Source of the DNA: a bacterium
Lineage (GTDB): Bacteria > Bacillota > Clostridia > Lachnospirales > Lachnospiraceae
DNA length: 64,000 nt
Assembly (NCBI GenBank): GCA_023663725.1
Contig: JAMPGX010000006.1
Span: 62,001 to 126,000, forward strand
Reading direction: 5' to 3'
This document shows, piece by piece, positions 41,283-48,625 of the stretch. Position 1 is the stretch's first letter. Each line of letters begins with the position of its first letter. Below the pieces are notes generated by a model that ran no database searches, had not been told where the DNA came from, and saw only the letters and a program-made list of their open reading frames with translations. The position numbers were made by a program, and so were the translations under genes.

Positions 41283-42470
41283 TCAATTCTCCTGCTGTTC
41301 CGGTTCGATCTCCCGGTAGAACAGTTGAATCATCAAATCCCGCAGGGCATCATAGTCGGGATAAAACTCCTCATATTTTTCTCCCCGCACCGTAGTGCCC
41401 TCCATCATATGTATGGCCTCCTGGTCAAAGCTGTAGCTGGCCAACTCGCTGGCCAGATATGCGAGCTCATCGGTAGTGACATCCGTCACCATATATTGTT
41501 TCAGCTTCCCATACAGATCAATGGGCAAGGTAATATTCTGTCTTGTGGCAGCGATGGCCTTCTCCATGAATTTGGTCAGATACTGCTTCTGTCTGGCAAG
41601 ACGTCCTCTGGCGCTCTCAAATATTCCCGTATCCCTGTATTTCACATACCAGAAAGCATTCATGCCCTCCAGATGCAGTTCCACACCTTCCTTGGCGCCC
41701 TTAATCATCCTGCTCATATCCTCCAGACAGGTCACATCCACGCCGCCCACAGCGTCGTTTATTTCCGGTATGGCCGCCATATTCACCGACACATATCCGC
41801 TGATGGGCAGATCGTAAAAGAGCTTGGACACAGCGTCCCTTGTCAGTTCACAGCTCAACTCCCTGCCGTCGCCAAATCCATGCTGTACAGCGATCTGCCC
41901 TGTGACTGTTGGCGAGGTGCCTCCTGCACCAGCATGATACGCTACGATATCTGTCATGGTATCTCGATTGACTGCTAAGATACGGATACTCCGATCATCA
42001 GGATTGGCAATCACCAGAAACAGTGCGTCTGACTGACCGCCACTGATCTCATCCTCACTCTCGGACACCTCCTCCATCTTATCGATTCCCATTACCAGAA
42101 AGGTCAGAATATCCTCGTTATATTCATATATCTTGCCCTGATAACGTATCCAGCCTTCCTTCCATACGACCTCTGACTGCGGCTCATCGCTTCCATTCCC
42201 CGCCCCGATATCACTCTCCGTCTCCAGCTCTGTCAACGCCAGATCAGGTCTGGCTCCGGCAGTCCTCTCACGGAGCCGCCTGCCGCCGCAGGAAATGTAC
42301 AGCGACATTGCCCCCACTGCCACAGCCGCGAGCAACACCAGCGCCAGCAGCCAGGCGAGCAATCGCTGTATCACTCTGCGCCTCTTGCGGCGGGACCGCT
42401 CTGCCTGAAGGCTCTGCCTCATATCCTGCTCCATATCACTATGTAAATAAGAGTCTGTTTGTTGATTCAT
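41283..42470 (-). CDS. LytR-CpsA-Psr (LCP) family phosphotransferase
   Basis: A 395-residue membrane protein. A basic cytoplasmic N-terminus (RSRRKRRRVIQRLL) leads into one span at about 38-60, then the LCP domain at about 125-330: LVMGIDKME, SDALFLVIANPDDRSIRILAVNRDTMTDI with the conserved Asp and Arg residues, and DAVGGVDVTCLED. LCP enzymes move undecaprenyl-linked polymer onto peptidoglycan. Its place in the capsule operon supports capsule attachment. The gene follows sortase B and precedes the surface-protein gene. Confidence 0.9.
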   Translation of the reverse strand: MNQQTDSYLHSDMEQDMRQSLQAERSRRKRRRVIQRLLAWLLALVLLAAVAVGAMSLYISCGGRRLRERTAGARPDLALTELETESDIGAGNGSDEPQSEVVWKEGWIRYQGKIYEYNEDILTFLVMGIDKMEEVSESEDEISGGQSDALFLVIANPDDRSIRILAVNRDTMTDIVAYHAGAGGTSPTVTGQIAVQHGFGDGRELSCELTRDAVSKLFYDLPISGYVSVNMAAIPEINDAVGGVDVTCLEDMSRMIKGAKEGVELHLEGMNAFWYVKYRDTGIFESARGRLARQKQYLTKFMEKAIAATRQNITLPIDLYGKLKQYMVTDVTTDELAYLASELASYSFDQEAIHMMEGTTVRGEKYEEFYPDYDALRDLMIQLFYREIEPEQQEN

Positions 42471-42489
42471 ATGATCGCCTGCAATCCTC

Positions 42490-43404
42490 TCACTGTTGTT
42501 CCTGCGGTACTATGGGCCATTCTCCCTCCGCCTCCAGCACCGCCTGAACAATGTAGCGCTTCTCCGGCTTCCTGTAAACGCAGGTCTCCAAGGTCAGAAC
42601 CTTATCCTCCGCGGATACTGAGACCTCCTCCAGAAAATTATCCCGCATGCCCTCAAGACCCAGCACTTCTTCCAGATACGCGGCAAATACCTCCGAGTCA
42701 TCCATATCCCTGGTGAGCAACAGATGACGGTTGTCATACTCATAAGCTCCAAATATGTGATATACCCGCACATAATTCTCCGAAAAAATATATATGTACT
42801 GGTTCTCCTCCAGAAATTCCAGATCTTCATAAAAGTGCAGACCGGCAAACATGCTTCCGTTCTTCATATTGTGCCCATACAGCACAGTGTTGGAATCCCC
42901 CCATTCCCTGTCGTTTAGATACTGACTGTAGATACAGCCCGGATATCCGCTGCTGCGGTCCACATTGTGATCTAAGTAGTAATCCAGGTCGGAGGAATGC
43001 TGCAGTACCGGATAGTCAATCACAGTTCCCGGCACCGTGATCCAGGCATAGATATCCTCATTCTCTTTTTCCTGCAGGGCCGCAATATCCACCTGCCTGT
43101 CAGGAATCTCATAGGCCAGCAATGGAGATGGCTCCGGTGTAGGCGAGGGGGTCGGCTCCGGTTCCTCCTGCCGCTCCTGCGGCGCTGTACTATCTGACCG
43201 GGCCTCGTCTCCTGCTACCGGCGTCACATATTTCTGGCGCAGACTCTCCACATTTTCCGCCGCTCTGTGGTTGTTTACGACATAGTAGATCAGCCATACC
43301 AGGCAGCACAGGAAACAGACACCGCAAACTCCTGCCACAAGTCTCCATGCTGACTTACCTCGCTGCTCCTCCCCTTTATCCCATTGTCGTTTATTGCCGT
43401 GCAT
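42490..43404 (-). CDS. Class B sortase
   Basis: A 304-residue transpeptidase. One N-terminal span at about 25-43 is followed by a Pro/Glu-rich linker (EEPEPTPSPTPEPSP) and the class B catalytic domain: EDIYAWITVPGTVIDYPVLQ, catalytic His at about 178 in LYGHNMKNGSMF, Cys at about 275 in LETCVY and Arg at about 283. It cleaves a sorting motif and joins the protein to the wall; the likely substrate is the APKTGD protein two genes downstream. Class B enzymes in Clostridia use P-x-T-G-like motifs, which agrees. It sits between the tyrosine kinase and LCP genes, unusual company for a capsule operon. Confidence 0.9.
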   Translation of the reverse strand: MHGNKRQWDKGEEQRGKSAWRLVAGVCGVCFLCCLVWLIYYVVNNHRAAENVESLRQKYVTPVAGDEARSDSTAPQERQEEPEPTPSPTPEPSPLLAYEIPDRQVDIAALQEKENEDIYAWITVPGTVIDYPVLQHSSDLDYYLDHNVDRSSGYPGCIYSQYLNDREWGDSNTVLYGHNMKNGSMFAGLHFYEDLEFLEENQYIYIFSENYVRVYHIFGAYEYDNRHLLLTRDMDDSEVFAAYLEEVLGLEGMRDNFLEEVSVSAEDKVLTLETCVYRKPEKRYIVQAVLEAEGEWPIVPQEQQ

Positions 43405-43492
43405 ATCTGATTTCCCTGCCTCTCCCTGACCTGTCTGTGCTCTATGCCGCAGTGCCTTACCTGTTTCGGTTCTACCCTTGCGCTATGCTGTC

Positions 43493-44227
43493 CTAGTCCT
43501 GAATGCCATAATTGCCGTAATACTGCCCATAATATTTGCCGTAGTATTTTCCGTAATACCGACCATAATATTTCCCGTAGTGACCGTACTGGCCGCCCTT
43601 GCTCATATTTACCTTGTTCAACACGCAGCCCAGAATCCGGCACTCCGCCTTATCCAGCTGTTCCTTGACCTTCTGTGCAAAGCGATAACTGATCTCCCCG
43701 TTGGCAATCACCAGCATTACGCCGTCGCACTGCTTCGCCACGATAGCGCTGTCGATCACACTTCCCAGCGGCGGCGTATCGATAATGATCATGTCATATT
43801 TTTTGCGTGCTTCCGCCAACATATCCTGAAAGCGCTTGCTGCCTAACAGCTCACTGGGGTTGGGCGGCACCGGACCCGCAAAGATCATATACAGATTTCG
43901 ATTATCCGTCTCGCAGGTGACCTCGTCCAGACAGTATTTACCCACTAGGCAGTGTACCAGGCCCAAACGCACCTTCCCCTTGAAATAACGGCGGATTAAC
44001 AGGGACTTGCGCAGATCCCCGTCAATCATCAGCACCTTCTTCCCGTTCTGGGCAAAGGAAGCCGCCAACTCATAGGATATGCTGCTCTTGCCCTCGTTTG
44101 GGGTACAGCTTGTCACGGCGACCACCTGGATATTGTCCCCTGAGAATTCCACGTTGGTCCTCAGTGTCTTGTATGCCTCTTTTGAGCGATAGTCCTGCTC
44201 CGTCTGTTTTAGCTGTATGGTCTGCAT
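43493..44227 (-). CDS. Capsule tyrosine kinase (CpsD/Wze type) with tyrosine-rich tail
   Basis: A 244-residue BY-kinase catalytic subunit. Walker A is TPNEGKSS, Walker A' VLMIDGDLRKS and Walker B YDMIIIDTPP. The tail is a striking run of tyrosine-glycine repeats (YGKYYGRYYGKYYG and so on), the autophosphorylation cluster of this family, longer than usual. The membrane-bound Wzz partner encoded just upstream activates it and the CpsB-type phosphatase removes the phosphates, so the three genes form one regulatory unit for chain length. GAGGAGGAG lies inside the end of the wzz gene and the start at 44227 is 5 bases past its stop. Confidence 0.9.
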   Translation of the reverse strand: MQTIQLKQTEQDYRSKEAYKTLRTNVEFSGDNIQVVAVTSCTPNEGKSSISYELAASFAQNGKKVLMIDGDLRKSLLIRRYFKGKVRLGLVHCLVGKYCLDEVTCETDNRNLYMIFAGPVPPNPSELLGSKRFQDMLAEARKKYDMIIIDTPPLGSVIDSAIVAKQCDGVMLVIANGEISYRFAQKVKEQLDKAECRILGCVLNKVNMSKGGQYGHYGKYYGRYYGKYYGKYYGQYYGNYGIQD

Positions 44228-44231
44228 CCTG

Positions 44232-45056
44232 CTACTCCTCCTCGCCCAGATCAACAATATCCTCCGCCTCGTCTGCGTGCGAACGTACATCTGCACTCAC
44301 AGCCTTATTCGCGTTGGATTTCTGCCTGGATCCGCTTCTACCCTTTTTGTTCTGACCGTTGTATTCTGCCTGTCCCATCGGGATCAATCCCAGCGTACTC
44401 AGGTGTAGGTATTTTTCAATATCCTCCGAGGACTTAATCGTATCGTCCAGCAGGAAACGCACCAGTACTACTGCGGCCGCCAGAAATCCGCCCAGCAGAA
44501 AACCGATCAGCGTCCATTTGATCACGCTGGGATTGGCGGGTCTATCCGGAAGATTGGCATCATCCACCTTGTTCACCGCCTGAATGTCTGTCACCTCCAC
44601 TATGCGCTCCGCCGCTATATCCCGCAGCGCATCCGCAATCTCCTTGGCCAGAGCGGGGTCTGGATCTGTAATCGTGATATCAATAATGCGGCTGTCTGAT
44701 TTGGTTGACACCTGGATCTTACTGAGAAATTTCTCATATGTACTCTCCAACCCAAACATGTCAATTACCTTTTCCACGACATAGCGCGACTGAATCAGCT
44801 CTGGATAATCTTTGGTCAGAGAACTGCCCAACTGCAGATCACTGTAGGTCAGATTACCGCTGCTATTGTCCTGCCGGTTCAGCACCAGTATGCGGGTGGT
44901 GGACTCATAGGTAGGGGTAATGACGAATTTGCTGAACGCAAAAGCCGCCCCTCCCACGATCACAGCCGCCATCGCTATCATCCAGGCGTAATGCAATAAC
45001 AGCATCAATATCTCCATCAAATCTATTTCAATTTCTTCATTGTATCTCTGTTCCAT
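44232..45056 (-). CDS. Wzz/CpsC-type chain-length determinant
   Basis: A 274-residue protein. It has two hydrophobic segments, at about 18-45 and 172-200, flanking an extracellular helical region (VEKVIDMFGLESTYEKFLSK, ITDPDPALAKEIADALRDIA). The motif DRPANPSVIKWTLIGFLLGG at the second span is typical of Wzz proteins. The acidic C-terminal tail of about 55 residues is cytoplasmic and probably docks the kinase encoded next. AGGAAGGAC precedes the ATG at 45056, which overlaps the CpsB gene by 20 bases. Confidence 0.87.
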   Translation of the reverse strand: MEQRYNEEIEIDLMEILMLLLHYAWMIAMAAVIVGGAAFAFSKFVITPTYESTTRILVLNRQDNSSGNLTYSDLQLGSSLTKDYPELIQSRYVVEKVIDMFGLESTYEKFLSKIQVSTKSDSRIIDITITDPDPALAKEIADALRDIAAERIVEVTDIQAVNKVDDANLPDRPANPSVIKWTLIGFLLGGFLAAAVVLVRFLLDDTIKSSEDIEKYLHLSTLGLIPMGQAEYNGQNKKGRSGSRQKSNANKAVSADVRSHADEAEDIVDLGEEE

Positions 45057-45825
45057 AACTGTCCTTCCTGTCGCCGGATAAGATTCTCCTGGCATTGCCT
45101 CCCAGAATATCCTCCACATATTCTGCCGGATATTTTCTCCGCAGCATCTTGACGCAGTCCTCTATCGCGTGGCTTCTGCTCCTGTCGCTATGCGCGTCCG
45201 TGGCGACAAAGTCAACCCACTGTTTTTTCAACAGATTATGTACGGTCTTTTTGGCCACAGGTCCCATCTTTCCCTCTATCGAATTAGCGTTGACCTGAAT
45301 CAGCACTCCCATCTCCCGCAGTTCGCCTATGCGATCACCGTTCTTCCCGCACAAGCTCATATAGCGCTCCACATGCGCCAGTATTGGCTCATAGCCTGCG
45401 GCTTGCAGTTCAGAGAGGGCATTGCGGATATAGCGGGCGTCATCCGCCGGCGAGAACTCCACCAGCACATAGCGACTTCCCGCCAGAGGCAGTATCTTTC
45501 CTTCCTCCAGAAGCTCAGGCACCTCCTGGTGATAATAGATCTCATTGCCCTCATATATCTCCAGATTATACTGCTGCAGGCTGGCATACTTTCTGAGCTC
45601 CTCTGTCAGCCTGCGCAGCGTCTCCGGCGCAGGGTGTCTCCCCTCCGGCATATAATGGGGCGTGGCTACGATGGCGCGGATGCCATTTTCCCAGGCTATA
45701 TCCAACATCCGGCAGGACTGACTCACACTGCGGGAGCCATCGTCCACGCCAGGCAGAATATGGCAGTGAATATCGACCACTCCGCTCGGAATATCGCTTT
45801 CTTTTTTCCTGCTTAACAATATCAT
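45037..45825 (-). CDS. CpsB/CapC-type PHP tyrosine phosphatase
   Basis: A 262-residue PHP-fold phosphatase and first gene of the capsule operon. Metal-binding motifs are VDIHCHILPGVDDGS near residue 18, ATPHYMPEG near 55, the EGNEIYY region, LAHVERY and FVATDAHSDRSR near 200. It dephosphorylates the tail of the tyrosine kinase three genes along. The ribosome site (AAGAGGG) is rather distant. Its 5' leader of roughly 70 bases ends at the left inverted repeat of the putative invertible segment, so its transcription probably depends on that segment's orientation. Confidence 0.9.
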   Translation of the reverse strand: MILLSRKKESDIPSGVVDIHCHILPGVDDGSRSVSQSCRMLDIAWENGIRAIVATPHYMPEGRHPAPETLRRLTEELRKYASLQQYNLEIYEGNEIYYHQEVPELLEEGKILPLAGSRYVLVEFSPADDARYIRNALSELQAAGYEPILAHVERYMSLCGKNGDRIGELREMGVLIQVNANSIEGKMGPVAKKTVHNLLKKQWVDFVATDAHSDRSRSHAIEDCVKMLRRKYPAEYVEDILGGNARRILSGDRKDSYGTEIQ

Positions 45826-45896
45826 GTCGCGCTGATGCCCTCTTCCGTCCTGTACCGTTTCACCCTCACTGCAGTCTCTTCATTCTGAACATCCTA

Positions 45897-46101
45897 AACA
45901 ACATAATTTGCATTATGTTGTATGCCCTATCCAGAATAAACAGAAATAAGCCAAATATAGAGCCTGACAATGCCCCACCTACAGGAGAATCCTGTAAATA
46001 TGTAAAGAAGTTAAAATAAAACGCTTGCATTATCCTGCAAAATATGGTATTTTAATGGTTGTTTAAATCAATATATACAACATAATGCAAATTATGTTGT
46101 T
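45897..46101. promoter_or_regulatory. Putative invertible promoter: 205-bp segment with perfect 27-bp inverted repeats
   Basis: The 27 bases at 45897-45923 are repeated exactly, in reverse complement, at 46075-46101. Each repeat is itself nearly palindromic: arms ACAACATAAT around the asymmetric centre TTGC (left) or GCAA (right), as expected of a tyrosine-recombinase site. The 151-bp interior has promoter-like hexamers: TTGCAT (46025) and TATTTT (46048) with 17-base spacing and a TGG extension, pointing away from the capsule genes. A weaker pair points toward them (TTGTCA at 45965-45970, 16 bases, TATTTC). A tyrosine recombinase gene abuts the right repeat. Confidence 0.8.
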
Positions 46102-46952
46102 GCTAAAACCATCTCCATGCCATCCAGTATCCTCCTGTGCTCCTCCCCTGTGGATTTCATATATATCCTTGTGGTTTCGATATTGCTGTGTCCGAGAATA
46201 TCCGCCAGCTTCACAATATCTCTATCCGTCTGATAGAAACAGATCGCGAACAAATGCCGAAGATTATGGGGAAACACTTTGTTTTCCTCTATACCCGCCT
46301 GACTGCACAGCCGTTTCATCTCCCTCCAGACATTACTCCTGTCTATTGGCTTGCCACCGGCAGTCTGGAAGACCGGCCCCTCCTCCAGAGCTTGTTCTTT
46401 TATATAGGCTTTCAACAATTTCTGCAAACTCTGCGGCAGCAATATACGTCTGAGCTTACCCTTGCAACGGATGTTAGCCATACCCCTGTACACGCAGGCC
46501 ACATCAATATATTGCAGTTCGCTGACGCGTATGCCTGTACTCCCTATGGTCTGGATGATCAATGCAAGCCTGCGGCTTCCCTCTCTTTCCGCCGTCTGCA
46601 CCAGCCGCTGATATTCCTGACGCGTCAGATGCCGCTCCTCCTCCCGAAAGGCCTCCTTCTGCATACGGATGGTACGCACCTTCAGATCATACCAGCCCAT
46701 CACCCTGCAAAAATAATTTGCCACTGCCAAAAAGCTGTTGATGCTGGCCAATTTGTAGAGTCCGCACTCCTGCAGATGACTTTTATATGCAACTAACCTT
46801 TCCTGATCCAGTTGCCTCCCGTCCAGATACGACGCCAGCTTCTCCAGATCCCGCATATACTTATCCATTGTCGCACGGCTCTTTTCATTTTCGCGCATCG
46901 CTCTGCGGAACTGCTCCTTTCTCTCCTGTGTGATTACCCTGTCCTCGTCCAT
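46092..46952 (-). CDS. Tyrosine recombinase, probable invertase of the adjacent promoter
   Basis: A 286-residue integrase-family protein. A SAM-like core-binding domain (SRATMDKYMRDLEKLASYL, about 25-100) precedes the catalytic domain. Catalytic residues read as Arg in STGIRVSEL, Lys in RCKGKLRRILLP, His-x-x-Arg in FPHNLRHLFA, His in LGHSNIETT and Tyr in TRIYMKS. Single-gene recombinases of this size beside short inverted repeats act as promoter invertases in gut bacteria. AAAGGAG precedes the ATG. Its last codons and stop (at 46092) lie inside the right 27-bp repeat, so inversion leaves the reading frame intact. Confidence 0.88.
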   Translation of the reverse strand: MDEDRVITQERKEQFRRAMRENEKSRATMDKYMRDLEKLASYLDGRQLDQERLVAYKSHLQECGLYKLASINSFLAVANYFCRVMGWYDLKVRTIRMQKEAFREEERHLTRQEYQRLVQTAEREGSRRLALIIQTIGSTGIRVSELQYIDVACVYRGMANIRCKGKLRRILLPQSLQKLLKAYIKEQALEEGPVFQTAGGKPIDRSNVWREMKRLCSQAGIEENKVFPHNLRHLFAICFYQTDRDIVKLADILGHSNIETTRIYMKSTGEEHRRILDGMEMVLATT

Positions 46953-47004
46953 ATCTTACTCCTTTCTGTAAATTGCCAATTTAGACATTTGCAAAATTCA
47001 ATTA

Positions 47005-47205
47005 CTATGCGAGTGTCATTGTACACATTGTACATTCCAACGCGGGCACGCTCTCGCTTCGTTCTCACTATAGCGGTACTAAGCTCGTGCCGAATGAATT
47101 CGGCAAACCTCGCTAAGTACCGACAGTTCGTGGTGTTACGGTTGAAAACCGTAACACGAAGCCTGCTTATGGAATATACAATATGTACAATTCGGTACTG
47201 GCAAA
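47005..47205 (+). repeat. Structured repeat element, copy 1 (about 200 bp)
   Basis: Its outer parts match copy 2 (47871-48031) in inverted orientation: TGCGAGTGTCATTGT at one end and ACAATTCGGTACTGGCAA at the other, each leading into TACAATATG/CATTGTA-type sequence that makes imperfect terminal inverted repeats within the element. The variable centre folds into hairpins (GTACTAAGC with GCTAAGTAC; TGCCGAAT with ATTCGGCA; GTGTTACGGTT with AACCGTAACAC). No open frame. The rest of the 352-base gap 46953-47304 contains only the dUTPase terminator. Confidence 0.75.
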
Positions 47206-47240
47206 AAATAGATTAGCAATCGCCTAAAATGCAAAATAAA

Positions 47241-47281
47241 AAACCATTCTCCAAAATAGTGTTACTTTGAAGAATGGTTTA
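47241..47281 (-). terminator. Rho-independent terminator after the dUTPase gene
   Basis: On the minus strand AAACCATTCTTCAAA pairs with TTTGGAGAATGGTTT and is followed by TTTATTTT. Confidence 0.85.
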
Positions 47282-47304
47282 TATTCGCGTTTATGATATC
47301 CTGT

Positions 47305-47820
47305 CTACTGTTTCGTCGTACTTCCAAATCCTCCGTTGCGGATTCCCTGTGCGTCATCGTCAGTGGTTATGCCATACTCCAGAAATATCCCCTGCATAAA
47401 TGCCATACCCGCACGGATCTCCAGAGTTTTCCCTTCCTTGGAATCATTGGTAAGCTTGGCCATGATATGTCCCTCATTGTCAGAATAAAAATAATCGCTG
47501 TCGATGATTCCCACTGTATTGTTCATCTGCAAGCGGTATTTGAATCCCAGGCCGCTCCGTGGATAGAGCTGAAGCACCCAGTTCTCCTCCATCTGTGCCC
47601 GTATGCCTGTAGGCACCTTGATGGACTCTCCGGGCTCCAGCGAGAATGCAAAGGGCGCGTAAAAATCATAACCGGCGCTTCCCTTTGTCGCGCGCCTGGG
47701 CAGTTGTACAGACGCATACATCTCCTGAAGCTCCGCCTCAGAGTACCTGGGGAACTCCTCCCTAACCCCCGCCAAAAACTGCTCCATACTTACCTTATGA
47801 AATGTGGCTATTCTCCGCAT
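47305..47820 (-). CDS. dut: dUTP diphosphatase (trimeric family)
   Basis: A 171-residue dUTPase/dCTP-deaminase fold enzyme that removes dUTP to protect DNA. Motif 1 is GSAGYDFYAP, motif 2 YPRSGLGFK, motif 3 NTVGIIDSDYF (catalytic Asp), motif 4 the AGMAFMQGIF region and motif 5 GGFGSTTKQ at the C-terminus, with Thr in place of the usual Gly in GSTG. The start at 47820 is chosen for GGAAGG 8 bases upstream; the longer frame runs into the repeat element. It sits between two inverted copies of a structured repeat with its own terminator, like a self-contained cassette next to the nrdD/nrdG genes. Confidence 0.88.
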   Translation of the reverse strand: MRRIATFHKVSMEQFLAGVREEFPRYSEAELQEMYASVQLPRRATKGSAGYDFYAPFAFSLEPGESIKVPTGIRAQMEENWVLQLYPRSGLGFKYRLQMNNTVGIIDSDYFYSDNEGHIMAKLTNDSKEGKTLEIRAGMAFMQGIFLEYGITTDDDAQGIRNGGFGSTTKQ

Positions 47821-47870
47821 CGTCGCACCTTCCCTTTTATTAAAGTTCCAAAGAAATTGCAAAACTATTA

Positions 47871-48031
47871 TTGCCAGTACCGAATTGTGCATATTGTATA
47901 TTCCATAAGTAGGCTCTTGAAAAACGTCAGTGCTTAGTGAGGTTTTTTCGAGCTTAGCACTGTTACGTTTTTCACGAAGCGAGAGCGTGCCTACGTTGGA
48001 TTATACAATATGCACAATGACACTCGCACAG
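47871..48031 (-). repeat. Structured repeat element, copy 2 (about 160 bp, inverted to copy 1)
   Basis: Starts TTGCCAGTACCGAATTGT and ends ACAATGACACTCGCACAG, the reverse complement of the ends of copy 1. The centre differs and forms a long stem: TGAAAAACGT and CAGTGCT pair with AGCACTG and ACGTTTTTCA. Conserved ends with a structured but variable middle suggest a mobile or selected RNA/DNA element rather than chance. Confidence 0.75.
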
Positions 48032-48060
48032 TAACCAAGTTTCGCAATCACCTATAAATC

Positions 48061-48624
48061 CTATCGCATATCGCAGGACGGCGCCACACAAGCCTCCACC
48101 CTCTTGCCTGCATCCGACGCATAATCCCCACAGTGCAGCACCGGATTGGAGGGGTCGGGCTGTCTCAGGGATGCCTGCACGTCGATCACCCTCTGATTGG
48201 AGCTGCCCTTCCATAAGAGCTTGGCATCCTTCTTGTCCACCTGGAACTCACCGTCCACCAGCACATCCACATACTGCATCATGGGATAGTACATGATATT
48301 TTCCCAGCGATCTCCTGTGTAAAGCCAGATCGTCTTGTTCGGATACCTCTCCTTGATCTGTGCCATCAGTCCCCTCACCTCCAACCGATTGGCCGGGTGC
48401 AACGGATCACCGCCGGAAAAGGTGATTCCAGAGATATACATCTTATCGAGCTGGGCAAATATCTCCTGCCTTGCCGCCTCATCGAAGGGCAGGCCGCCGT
48501 CCGGGTTCCAGGTAATCGGATTGTGACACTCTCTGCAACAATGGTTACAGCCCGCCACCCACAGTACGACGCGCAGACCATCCCCATTGAGCATATCATC
48601 CTTGGTTATATTATGATAACGCAT
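48061..48624 (-). CDS. nrdG: Anaerobic ribonucleotide reductase activating protein
   Basis: A 187-residue radical-SAM enzyme. The cluster motif is CNHCCRECHN (C-x3-C-x2-C), followed by GITFSGGDPLHPANR (SAM binding) and IWLYTGDRWE. It abstracts hydrogen from the glycyl-radical Gly of NrdD, encoded immediately upstream with 1 base between the genes. The protein works only without oxygen, consistent with an anaerobe. AAAGGAAGT lies ahead of the ATG. Confidence 0.92.
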   Translation of the reverse strand: MRYHNITKDDMLNGDGLRVVLWVAGCNHCCRECHNPITWNPDGGLPFDEAARQEIFAQLDKMYISGITFSGGDPLHPANRLEVRGLMAQIKERYPNKTIWLYTGDRWENIMYYPMMQYVDVLVDGEFQVDKKDAKLLWKGSSNQRVIDVQASLRQPDPSNPVLHCGDYASDAGKRVEACVAPSCDMR

Positions 48625-48625
48625 A

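Noticed and set aside
47005-48031. Integron-type attC sites around dut
   Set aside because: The ends lack the paired RYYYAAC/GTTRRRY core and no integron integrase is near; the nearby recombinase is a better match to the 27-bp repeats.
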